NCBI GenBank assembly: GCA_023259925.1
Contig: JALRDS010000024.1
Location: 1 to 5,771, forward strand
DNA: 5,771 bases
Direction of reading: 5' to 3'
Source: Candidatus Saccharimonadia bacterium
GTDB taxonomy: Bacteria > Patescibacteriota > Saccharimonadia > Saccharimonadales > Saccharimonadaceae
Shown: piece by piece, positions 1 through 5,759 of the stretch
Layout of the letters: each line of letters opens with the position of its first letter
Numbering within the stretch: position 1 is the stretch's first letter
Made by a program: the position numbers and the translations under genes
The notes under the pieces: generated by a model
The model's database searches: none
What the model was told of the DNA's origin: nothing
Seen by the model: only the letters and a program-made list of their open reading frames with translations

Positions 1-2
1 GT

Positions 3-608
3 GGCTGTCCTGGCCATGGACAAGGGGGAGTAGGGGCGGTGACGAATTTAGCGGTGAATCCAAGTTTTGAGACAAACACGTCAGCCTGGTCTAATATAAG
101 CGCTGCGATAAGTCGTTCAACTAACGGTAGTGTCAGCGGTACATACTCAGCTGTCATAACTCCCGCGGGTGGTACGCCCGACACTTTTATACGAGTTGGC
201 GGCACTAACACATTCCCGGATAACGTAAGCCCAGGCAACACGTATACAGTGTCAGCAACCATTCACATCCCAACCCCGCAGTCGGGGAGCTTAGATTCAA
301 GGGCACGAGGCATCACCGTATATTCATGGAATGGTGGCACGCCAAGCACGCAGGCTCAGTCAAGCGTTGCGGCAAATGCTTCGGGTAGCTACCGGATATC
401 AACTACATTTTCAGTGCCATCAAATTCTACTGCACTCGAAATCCGTCTATATAACGGCGCCACCAACTCAGCCAGTAATTTAATATACTGGGATGCAGTG
501 ATGATCACGGCAGGCAGTACTCAATTTACATACAGGGATGGCAGCTCAGTCGACTGGACATGGAACGGCCCTACGAATAACTCGACATCAACTGGACCGG
601 CGCCATGA
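3..608 (+). CDS. Surface protein with CenC/CBM_4_9-like carbohydrate-binding domain, 5'-truncated by window edge
   Basis: Probable secreted or cell-surface protein; only its C-terminal ~200 residues are visible. The frame is open to the left edge, and the residues before GTG 39 form a Gly-rich stretch (GCPGHGQGGVGA) running into VTNLAVNPSFE. NPSFE is the usual opening of CenC-like beta-sandwich domains, which often bind glycans. The domain covers about 120-150 residues and ends near YWDAVMITAG. A tail follows with FTYRDGSSVDWTWNGP and NNSTSTGP, a pattern I recall from the ends of such domains in surface and phage proteins. GTG 39 has a GGGGGAG 8 bases upstream and could be a start, but a protein starting there would lack a signal peptide or pilin leader, so I prefer an N-terminus outside the window. 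The visible part is rich in Ser, Thr, Asn and Gly and has no lysine. The stop overlaps the next ATG (ATGA), which implies co-translation with the pilin gene. Ligand and exact role are unknown. Confidence 0.7.
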   Translation, partial: GCPGHGQGGVGAVTNLAVNPSFETNTSAWSNISAAISRSTNGSVSGTYSAVITPAGGTPDTFIRVGGTNTFPDNVSPGNTYTVSATIHIPTPQSGSLDSRARGITVYSWNGGTPSTQAQSSVAANASGSYRISTTFSVPSNSTALEIRLYNGATNSASNLIYWDAVMITAGSTQFTYRDGSSVDWTWNGPTNNSTSTGPAP

Positions 609-1075
609 CACAAAAGTCAAACGCTTTCACCATCGTCGAGCTCCTCATTGTCATTGTTGTTATCGCTATATGAGCAGCGATTAGTATTGTGGCGTATAAC
701 GGTATTCAGCAACGAGCCAGGGATTCTGAGCGGCAAACAGAACTACGCAATGTAGAAAAGGCACTCGAATTATATAAAATTGATAACAATGAATACCCCT
801 CTTGTGGCTCAGATAACAGCACTGCGGTCAGCTCATGTAATGTGAGTTCACTGGCACTGAAACTTGTACCTACCTATATCGCTTCAATACCTTCCGCGCC
901 ATCAGGGAGCTCAGTACCATACTGGTACGCCAGAGGCTGGAAAAAATCCGGCATCAGCCACACACGAACAGATTCATACCAAGACTATAGCATGGGAACA
1001 TACCTCGAAACTGTTGGATGCCCATGCTCAGGAGCCTGGAGCGCTCAAATCAACTACATGCTCGGCAATCAATAG
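605..1075 (+). pseudogene. Type IV pilin-like protein interrupted by an in-frame TGA at codon 23
   Basis: From ATG 605 the frame reads MTQKSNA then FTIVELLIVIVVIAI, a class III (prepilin) leader: cleavage would fall between Ala and Phe (Gly is more usual at -1), with Glu at mature position 5 and a hydrophobic assembly helix. Codon 23 (671-673) is TGA; the frame then goes on in perfect pilin style (AAISIVAYNGIQQRARDS) to a TAG at 1075, 156 codons in all. The TGA falls at mature position 16, normally Leu in type IV pilins; one base change from TTA would give it. Downstream come an amphipathic helix (LRNVEKALELYKIDNNEYPS) and a small globular part with four Cys, including GCPC, resembling GspG-like pilins. 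GTG 689 is the first possible restart, but a product from there would lack the leader and half the helix. The intact remainder suggests a recent nonsense mutation, a base error or readthrough. The ATG overlaps the stop of the upstream surface-protein gene. Confidence 0.8.
671..673 (+). other. In-frame TGA within the pilin hydrophobic helix
   Basis: The only in-frame TGA inside any coding region here. The four complete genes downstream (about 1,500 codons) contain none, and Trp is always TGG, so a general reassignment of TGA to Trp or Gly is not supported. The upstream gene also uses TGA as its true stop, inside an ATGA overlap. Confidence 0.85.
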
Positions 1076-1101
1076 CCACCCTTAGTGATGTCTGGTACAA
1101 T
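1073..1101 (+). promoter_or_regulatory. Promoter of gltX, predicted leaderless
   Basis: An extended -10 element TGG-TACAAT (1093-1101) ends seven bases before the gltX ATG at 1109. A weak -35 candidate, TAGCCA (1073-1078, 4 of 6 match to TTGACA), sits at exactly 17 bases and overlaps the pilin stop codon. Transcription should start at or within a base or two of the A of ATG. No Shine-Dalgarno sequence precedes the ATG. Confidence 0.6.
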
Positions 1102-1108
1102 TCAATAG

Positions 1109-2545
1109 ATGAAAATACGTACTCGTTTTGCCCCTAGTCCTACCGGCTTCATGCATGTAGGCAACCTGCGCACCGGTTTATTTGCATGGCTAACCGCTAG
1201 AAATGCCGGCGGTGAATTTATTTTGCGTCTGGAAGACACCGACAAAAATAGGGAAGTCGAGGGTTCAGCAAACCACATTTTAGAATGTTTAGACATGCTT
1301 GGATTGAACCGTGACGAGGGGCTAGATGTTGGCGGACCGTACGCGCCTTATAAACAAAGTGAGCGGCTGCACATCTACCGGGCATGGGCACAGAAGCTAA
1401 TAGACAGCGGCCGGGCATATGCCGACCCTTACACAGCAGAAGAAGTGCAGGCTTTTAGAGAGCAAGCGCAACAAGAAAAGAAAGCGTTTTTATACCGTAA
1501 TCATCGTCCCGAGAATCCGCGAGCCTGGGATGGCACAACACCGCTCCGTTTTAAAGCCGACCCAAAAAGCTACACATGGCACGATGAGGTGATGGGTGAG
1601 CTGCATACAGGACCAGAGGTAATTGATGACTTTATTTTAATTAAGTCAGATGGTTACCCAACCTATAATTTTGCACATATTGTTGATGATGCAGAAATGC
1701 AGATTACACACGTAATACGTGGCCAGGAATTTATTAGTAGTACGCCAAATTATCTCAATCTATACGAAGCACTCGGATTGGAACTGCCTATCTTCGCGAC
1801 TATGCCACACATAATGAACGAACAAGGTAATAAGAAGCTCGGAAAACGTGATGGAGCTAAGGACGTGCTGTCATACATCGAAGAAGGATACCTACCTGAA
1901 ACCTTGCTTAGCTTCATTGCTACACTCGGCTGGAACGACGGAACAGAGCAGGAGGTGTTTACACGGCAAGAACTTATTGATTCGTTTTCACTTTCGCGCG
2001 TACAAAAAAGTGGTGCGCGGTTTGATGAAAAACGCCTACTCTGGATGAATGGACAGTTCATTCGCGCATTAAGTAATGATGATCTGTATAAACGAGTAGC
2101 CAGCTACTGGCCCGCATCGGCTGAATCTGCAGATGAAAACTACAAGCATAGCGTGTTAGCGCTAGCAAAAGATAGGCTAAAAACCCTGCATGATTTGCCG
2201 ACGCTTACAACGTACTTTTTTGAAGAACCGGTATTAGATATGGACTTGATTACTGGCAATAAACAACTGAAGAAACTTGCAACTCCCGACATAATCGCCA
2301 TGCTACAGTCAGCCATGGATACGTTCGATGACCTATCGATCTGGACACCCGAAGCAATCCAAGAGTCGCTTAATAATTTACTCGATACAACAGGCCAAAA
2401 GCCTGGCGTCCTATTCAGCCTTGTGCGCATAGCGACTACTTGGTCTCCCTTCAGCCCACAGCTCAACGATACGCTTGCACTAATGGGTAAAGAAAAAACG
2501 CTGAAACGGCTCGAAAATACCATACAACACCTAAGCGAAGCATAA
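1109..2545 (+). CDS. gltX: Glutamyl-tRNA synthetase
   Basis: Class I aminoacyl-tRNA synthetase that charges tRNA-Glu with glutamate in the cytoplasm, using ATP; 478 residues, normal for bacterial GluRS. The N-terminal Rossmann core shows the HIGH-type motif in RFAPSPTGFMHVGN (His16), then LRLEDTD (about 40-45), and SDGYPTYNFAHIVDD (180-194) with HVIRGQEF (201-208). The second signature is KKLGKR (242-247), where KLSKR is usual. The helical anticodon-binding part covers about 310-478. The Cys-x-Cys pair of the zinc site in E. coli GluRS is absent (AYADPY there), as in many bacterial enzymes. An in-frame TAG directly precedes ATG 1109, so the start cannot lie further upstream. There is no Shine-Dalgarno; a -10 box seven bases upstream suggests a leaderless message. 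In lineages lacking GlnRS this enzyme also charges tRNA-Gln for GatCAB; whether that holds here cannot be told from the window. Confidence 0.97.
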   Translation: MKIRTRFAPSPTGFMHVGNLRTGLFAWLTARNAGGEFILRLEDTDKNREVEGSANHILECLDMLGLNRDEGLDVGGPYAPYKQSERLHIYRAWAQKLIDSGRAYADPYTAEEVQAFREQAQQEKKAFLYRNHRPENPRAWDGTTPLRFKADPKSYTWHDEVMGELHTGPEVIDDFILIKSDGYPTYNFAHIVDDAEMQITHVIRGQEFISSTPNYLNLYEALGLELPIFATMPHIMNEQGNKKLGKRDGAKDVLSYIEEGYLPETLLSFIATLGWNDGTEQEVFTRQELIDSFSLSRVQKSGARFDEKRLLWMNGQFIRALSNDDLYKRVASYWPASAESADENYKHSVLALAKDRLKTLHDLPTLTTYFFEEPVLDMDLITGNKQLKKLATPDIIAMLQSAMDTFDDLSIWTPEAIQESLNNLLDTTGQKPGVLFSLVRIATTWSPFSPQLNDTLALMGKEKTLKRLENTIQHLSEA

Positions 2546-2551
2546 GCAGCA

Positions 2552-2560
2552 TGCTATACT
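2552..2560 (+). promoter_or_regulatory. Extended -10 promoter of the DUF3048-kinase operon, predicted leaderless
   Basis: TGC-TATACT is a near-consensus extended -10 element lying seven bases before ATG 2568. The TG extension can replace a -35 box, and none is evident at 16-18 bases upstream. There is no Shine-Dalgarno. The element lies in the 22-base gap after gltX, so the operon can be transcribed independently of gltX. Confidence 0.65.
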
Positions 2561-2567
2561 AAGCGTA

Positions 2568-3704
2568 ATGCAACGCGTTACGTCTTCTAATCCTAGGCTA
2601 CTCGCCCGTTTTAAGGCGTGGGTGCACGCCCACCCAGCACGAACTATTATCGTGATTATATTGGGACTGATTATCGCGATTAATTTGACCGTGCTTGCGC
2701 TATTTTGGCGACAACCAGAACCTGAAGTCAAAGCGGTCAAGAAAGCTCCTGTTGTTATAGAGGAGCCTGCACCAGTATTCTATGCGCCGCTAACTGGTAT
2801 TCAAATAGAATCTGAGTTGGATAAATCAAAACCCGTCACGGCGATCATGATAGAAAACAGTCCCGATGCCCGGCCGCAATCAGGACTGAAAGATGCAGAA
2901 GTTGTATACGAGGCTGTGGCCGAAGGTGGCATTACTCGCTTCTTGGCTGTGTATCAGCAAAATAAGCCAAGCTTAATCGGTCCAGTGCGAAGCCTACGAA
3001 TGTATTTCCTTGACTGGGCCACGCCCTATGACGCAAGCATAGCCCACGTTGGTGGCAGCTACCAATCACTACAGAAGGTGCGCAATGGTCAGTACCGTGA
3101 TATTGACCAATTCTTTAATGCGGCCGCTTATTGGCGATCAGCAGACCGCTATGCGCCGCATAATGTATATACCAGCTTTGCTAAGCTAGACCAATTAAAC
3201 TCTCAAAAAGGCTACACGTCATCGAATCCAACCGGCCTAGAACGCATTGAGGAAGATCAGCCTGCAGCTACACAAGGCTCAAATACAGATGAAAAGGCAT
3301 CTACTGTCGAGTCAGCCAAGAAAATAGATATTAATATCAGTGGTCCAACATACAACTCGTCCTACTCGTATGATGAAAAAACGAAACAGTACGCACGATC
3401 CCAAGCTGGCGCCCCGCACACCGATAGAGAGAAAGGACAAATTACTGCAGATGTTGTTATTGCCCTTCGGGTAACCATGACCCAAGTGTTCGAAGACGGC
3501 TATCGTGAGAGTATCCCCACCACCGGCAAGGGGGATGCGGTGATTTTCCAGAACGGCACTGCCAAAAAAGTTTCATGGCGTAAAGATAGTCAGCAAGGTC
3601 AGCTGTACTTTACCGATTCAGAAGATAAGCGGATATTGCTGCAGCCAGGTACCACCTGGATTTCGGCCGTTCCCATAAGCGGAGGAAGTGTATCATGGCG
3701 ATAA
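2568..3704 (+). CDS. DUF3048 (YerB-like) membrane-anchored extracellular protein
   Basis: A 378-residue protein of the YerB/DUF3048 family, whose biochemical role is not established. Residues 1-25 are basic and cytoplasmic, 26-47 form one membrane helix (TIIVIILGLIIAINLTVLAL), 48-72 are a Pro/Glu/Lys/Val linker, and the rest should lie outside the cell. The N-terminal DUF3048 domain starts at PLTG (74-77) and carries family-typical blocks: TAIMIENSPDARPQSGL (91-107), VVYEAVAEGGITRFLAVY (112-129) and IGPVRSLR (137-144). After an acidic, Ser/Thr-rich insert (about 222-252) the C-terminal domain shows SYSYDEKTKQYAR (265-277), GAPHTD (281-286), GKGDAVIFQNG (320-330) and LLQPGTTW (357-364). B. subtilis YerB is annotated as a lipoprotein; this protein has no cysteine at all and so no lipobox, and uses a membrane helix instead. 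Its end overlaps the kinase gene by 10 bases, which suggests coupled production and a shared task. Confidence 0.88.
   Translation: MQRVTSSNPRLLARFKAWVHAHPARTIIVIILGLIIAINLTVLALFWRQPEPEVKAVKKAPVVIEEPAPVFYAPLTGIQIESELDKSKPVTAIMIENSPDARPQSGLKDAEVVYEAVAEGGITRFLAVYQQNKPSLIGPVRSLRMYFLDWATPYDASIAHVGGSYQSLQKVRNGQYRDIDQFFNAAAYWRSADRYAPHNVYTSFAKLDQLNSQKGYTSSNPTGLERIEEDQPAATQGSNTDEKASTVESAKKIDINISGPTYNSSYSYDEKTKQYARSQAGAPHTDREKGQITADVVIALRVTMTQVFEDGYRESIPTTGKGDAVIFQNGTAKKVSWRKDSQQGQLYFTDSEDKRILLQPGTTWISAVPISGGSVSWR
3681..3685 (+). promoter_or_regulatory. Strong Shine-Dalgarno (GGAGG) for the histidine kinase
   Basis: GGAGG lies inside the 3' end of the DUF3048 gene, nine bases before ATG 3695. It settles the kinase start and is the only strong ribosome binding site at an intact gene start in the window; the other complete genes have a -10 box close to the ATG instead. 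Confidence 0.8.
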
Positions 3705-5236
3705 AAGATACGCGCGCTGAAGACGAGCAGTTGAATCGCTTCTGGTATCGTTACAAAAAGCACACGCTCACACGTTCCATAGTTCTACAGCTTATCGTGT
3801 GCGCAATAACAATAGGCATTATTCTAGCCCTTTATCCGCAGCCAACTATCGATGCCTGGATTGTTATTGTCTTAGTTACTGCGATTGCAATCGTCTCAAC
3901 GATCGTATCGACGAGCATCGCCATGCGTCCAGTAAAAGATCTTTCAAGTGCACTGGTGCATATTTCTGGTGAACCGACAGACTTAACTCCACCGAATATC
4001 AATGATTCGTACTATTCCCGAAATAAGTTACGGCCGCTCTTAAAGCAAATATACGCCATAGCGAGCGCCAACATTACGGAATTCGATTCACCAAAAAGCA
4101 GCATTGCCTTACCGAATATCAGCGGGCAATTGAACCACACGAGCACAGGTATTGTTATGATGAATCAATCAAAGCAAATTATATTTGCGAATAGCGCAGC
4201 GCCGATATCGATTGACAGTAACGGCGTGAGGTCGCTCGACCTAATTTTTGATGTAGATCAACCTATTATGGAGTGGTTGTCTGAACGTGGTGAGCATGAT
4301 ATTCATGCTGAAAAGTCATGGCGTCGTATCCCTAATAAATTAGCGGGCGAATCGGAACGTCGTATATTCGATATTCACGTATCATACGATAGAGGAAGTG
4401 AAGCCGAAACAATTATTACCATGCTCGATAGAACAGGCGAATACCAACCCGAGGACGACGATCTCGACTTTATTGCATTCGCCGCCCATGAGCTACGCGG
4501 ACCCATCACTGTTATTCGTGGATACTTAGATACACTAAATGATGAGCTAATTGGCGTGTATGACGGCGACCAAGAAGAATTATTCCAGCGACTTATAATC
4601 AGCGCGAACAGACTAAGCGGCTATGTAAATAATATCTTGAACGCCAGTCGATTTGATCGTAGGCATTTAAAAATTCATCTTGCCGAACAGCAACTGGCGG
4701 ATATCTACGATGTTATTGCTGACGACATGCGAATGCGCGCAGCGGCGCAGCAGCGACTATTGAGCGTGTCGTTCCCGCCAAATCTACCGACTATCGCGGC
4801 TGACTCAAACAGCATGAGCGAAGTACTGGGAAATCTAATAGATAACGCTATTAAATACTCAAATGACGGCGGGTCTATAGAAGTAAGCGCTAGCGTAAAT
4901 GGTGACTTCGTTGAAGTAGCCGTAACTGATTACGGAATAGGGATGCCCCCGAACGTGATTGCTAATTTGTTTCACAAGTTCTATCGGTCGCATCGTTCTC
5001 GTGAAACTGTTGCCGGAACCGGAATTGGCCTATACATCACGAAGGCTATTGTTGAAAGCACCGGCGGAAAGATATCGGTAAAAAGTGTTGAAGGCCATGG
5101 CTCTACTTTTACAGTGTCGCTTCCTATCTACGCTACAGTTGCCGACAAGCTCACTAAAGATCAAGCCAACAACACATCACTTATTCAACACTCTTCAAGT
5201 GGTTGGATAAAAAACCATGGCGCATTCCGTGGGTAA
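3695..5236 (+). CDS. Membrane sensor histidine kinase (HAMP-like, PAS, HisKA, HATPase_c)
   Basis: A 513-residue two-component sensor kinase. Two membrane helices (about 28-47 and 55-77) flank a loop of only about seven residues, so no outside sensor domain exists. A HAMP-like linker follows (78-125), then a probable PAS domain (about 145-247). The HisKA dimerisation helix has the H box AAHELRGPITVI with phospho-acceptor His265. The ATP-binding domain shows the N box LGNLIDNAIKYS (Asn384), G1 DYGIGMP (412-418), F box LFHKFYR (425-431) and G2 GTGIGLYITK (441-450). All residues needed for autophosphorylation are there. The residue four after His is Gly (HELRGP) where Thr or Asn is usual; in HisKA proteins that position serves phosphatase activity, so this kinase may dephosphorylate its partner poorly. 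A 34-residue polar tail follows the catalytic domain. Translation is likely coupled to the DUF3048 gene (10-base overlap, GGAGG). The response regulator 29 bases downstream is the probable phosphate acceptor. The signal is unknown. Confidence 0.93.
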   Translation: MAIKDTRAEDEQLNRFWYRYKKHTLTRSIVLQLIVCAITIGIILALYPQPTIDAWIVIVLVTAIAIVSTIVSTSIAMRPVKDLSSALVHISGEPTDLTPPNINDSYYSRNKLRPLLKQIYAIASANITEFDSPKSSIALPNISGQLNHTSTGIVMMNQSKQIIFANSAAPISIDSNGVRSLDLIFDVDQPIMEWLSERGEHDIHAEKSWRRIPNKLAGESERRIFDIHVSYDRGSEAETIITMLDRTGEYQPEDDDLDFIAFAAHELRGPITVIRGYLDTLNDELIGVYDGDQEELFQRLIISANRLSGYVNNILNASRFDRRHLKIHLAEQQLADIYDVIADDMRMRAAAQQRLLSVSFPPNLPTIAADSNSMSEVLGNLIDNAIKYSNDGGSIEVSASVNGDFVEVAVTDYGIGMPPNVIANLFHKFYRSHRSRETVAGTGIGLYITKAIVESTGGKISVKSVEGHGSTFTVSLPIYATVADKLTKDQANNTSLIQHSSSGWIKNHGAFRG

Positions 5237-5253
5237 CCCATACGCTAATACGG

Positions 5254-5259
5254 TATACT
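5254..5259 (+). promoter_or_regulatory. -10 box of the response regulator gene, predicted leaderless
   Basis: TATACT ends six bases before ATG 5266. No TG extension and only a poor -35 match (TGGGTA, 5230-5235, 18-base spacer) are visible. No Shine-Dalgarno lies between the kinase stop and the ATG. It resembles the boxes before gltX and the DUF3048 gene in both sequence and position. Confidence 0.55.
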
Positions 5260-5265
5260 ACAACT

Positions 5266-5649
5266 ATGCCAATTAAAAACATTCTTATTGTGGAAGATGA
5301 TCGCTTTATCGGCGAAATGTACGTGCGGAGCCTGAACAAGGCAGGGTACTCGGTGGACTGGATGGTCGACGGCAACGATGGACTAATTGCTGCACGCAAT
5401 AAACCATACGATTTAATGCTTCTAGACGTCATGCTGCCAGAGCGTCGCGGTGGTGAAATCCTTCAAATTTTGCGAGGTGGTGCACAAGATCTAATTCCCG
5501 GCACAAAGGTAGTAGTTCTCACTAATTTCGATCAGACCGAGCAAGCGAGAAAAGATATGGAACAATATGCCGATGGTTATTTGATAAAGGCAGAAATAAC
5601 ACCTAAAAAATTGCTTGCTTTTATCGAAAAACTCTCAGCTAGCAGCTAG
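5266..5649 (+). CDS. Single-domain (CheY-like) response regulator
   Basis: A receiver domain of 127 residues with no output domain. It begins at once with the first receiver strand, KNILIVEDD, whose acidic Glu10, Asp11 and Asp12 help bind Mg2+. The phospho-acceptor is Asp54 in LMLLDVMLP; Thr86 (VVVLTN) and Lys108 (GYLIKAE) complete the active site. The last helix (113-123) ends three residues before the stop. ATG 5266 is chosen because the domain starts there and a TATACT box lies six bases upstream; a longer frame back to TTG 5203 would add 21 residues, run into the kinase gene and match no receiver. It most likely takes phosphate from the kinase encoded just upstream, then acts by protein contact or passes phosphate on, since it has no DNA-binding part. 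Its own promoter would allow more regulator than kinase to be made. A seven-base tandem repeat forms its last codons. Confidence 0.93.
   Translation: MPIKNILIVEDDRFIGEMYVRSLNKAGYSVDWMVDGNDGLIAARNKPYDLMLLDVMLPERRGGEILQILRGGAQDLIPGTKVVVLTNFDQTEQARKDMEQYADGYLIKAEITPKKLLAFIEKLSASS
5636..5649 (+). repeat. Tandem 7-base repeat (CAGCTAG twice) at the end of the response regulator gene
   Basis: Two adjacent exact copies of CAGCTAG cover the last residues and the stop codon. Loss of one copy would shift the frame and extend the protein by about ten residues to a TAA at 5675-5677. Two short copies can arise by chance. Confidence 0.6.
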
Positions 5650-5675
5650 ACAACAGGGGTGGTTTTTGCTAGAGT
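5647..5675 (+). promoter_or_regulatory. Promoter of tRNA-Glu
   Basis: A -35 TAGACA (5647-5652, 5 of 6 match to TTGACA) and an extended -10 TGC-TAGAGT (5667-5675) are separated by exactly 17 bases. Transcription would start about two bases before the mature tRNA at 5685. The -35 overlaps the stop codon of the response regulator gene, so the two units are packed without spare bases. Confidence 0.5.
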
Positions 5676-5684
5676 AATGAAGTT

Positions 5685-5759
5685 GGTCCCGTCGTCTAAC
5701 GGTTAGGACACCAGGTTCTCATCCTGGCAATCGGAGTTCGATTCTCCGCGGGATCACCA
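5685..5759 (+). tRNA. tRNA-Glu (anticodon CTC)
   Basis: A full cloverleaf folds by hand over 75 bases. The acceptor stem GGTCCCG pairs with CGGGATC, with one G-T pair at position 2-71. The D arm is GTCT/GGAC with an eight-base loop, the anticodon stem CCAGG/CCTGG holds the loop TTCTCAT, and the T arm is CGGAG/CTCCG around TTCGATT. The anticodon CTC (5718-5720) reads the glutamate codon GAG. The variable loop has only four bases, so base 47 is missing, a known recognition feature of bacterial tRNA-Glu. The discriminator is A and the CCA end is encoded. This is the second glutamate isoacceptor; the one with TTC, which reads both GAA and GAG, must lie elsewhere. gltX for its charging enzyme lies about 3.1 kb upstream. 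Confidence 0.97.

Noticed and set aside
39..608. GTG 39 as the true start of the first gene
   Set aside because: The frame stays open to the window edge with a Gly-rich lead-in, and a start at 39 would leave a surface-type domain with no export signal. The GGGGGAG before it keeps the option alive, but it encodes part of the Gly-rich stretch.
605..1075. TGA read as Trp (code 4) or Gly (code 25)
   Set aside because: No other in-frame TGA occurs in about 1,500 codons of four complete genes, Trp is always TGG, and the upstream gene ends at a TGA within an ATGA overlap. A genome with reassigned TGA would show many.
689..1075. Independent gene starting at GTG 689
   Set aside because: The GTG is the Val of the conserved IVAYNG stretch inside the pilin helix. 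It has no ribosome binding site of its own, and the product would lack the leader needed for a pilin.
864..1085. Second + strand frame inside the pilin gene
   Set aside because: It overlaps the pilin frame entirely, has no start signal and no family resemblance.
1750..2523. Minus-strand open frames opposite gltX
   Set aside because: They are composed of low-complexity Ser/Leu-rich translations with no recognisable motif and lie fully opposite a conserved, certain gene.
2564..2582. Inverted repeat CGTAA/TTACG around the DUF3048 start codon
   Set aside because: Only five pairs. The predicted leaderless mRNA begins inside the left arm, so the stem would not form in the transcript.
2615..2633. 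Hairpins early in the DUF3048 gene (GGCGTG/CACGCC, or alternatively GTGGG/CCCAC)
   Set aside because: Two mutually exclusive stems of 5-6 pairs could suggest a switch, but they lie in ordinary coding sequence (KAWVHAHP), have no T-run and could arise from GC-rich codons by chance.
5637..5672. Intrinsic terminator after the response regulator
   Set aside because: A weak CTAGCA/TGCTAG pairing with a loop over 20 bases and a TTTTT inside it rather than after it is not a terminator. No clear intrinsic terminator is seen anywhere in the window.
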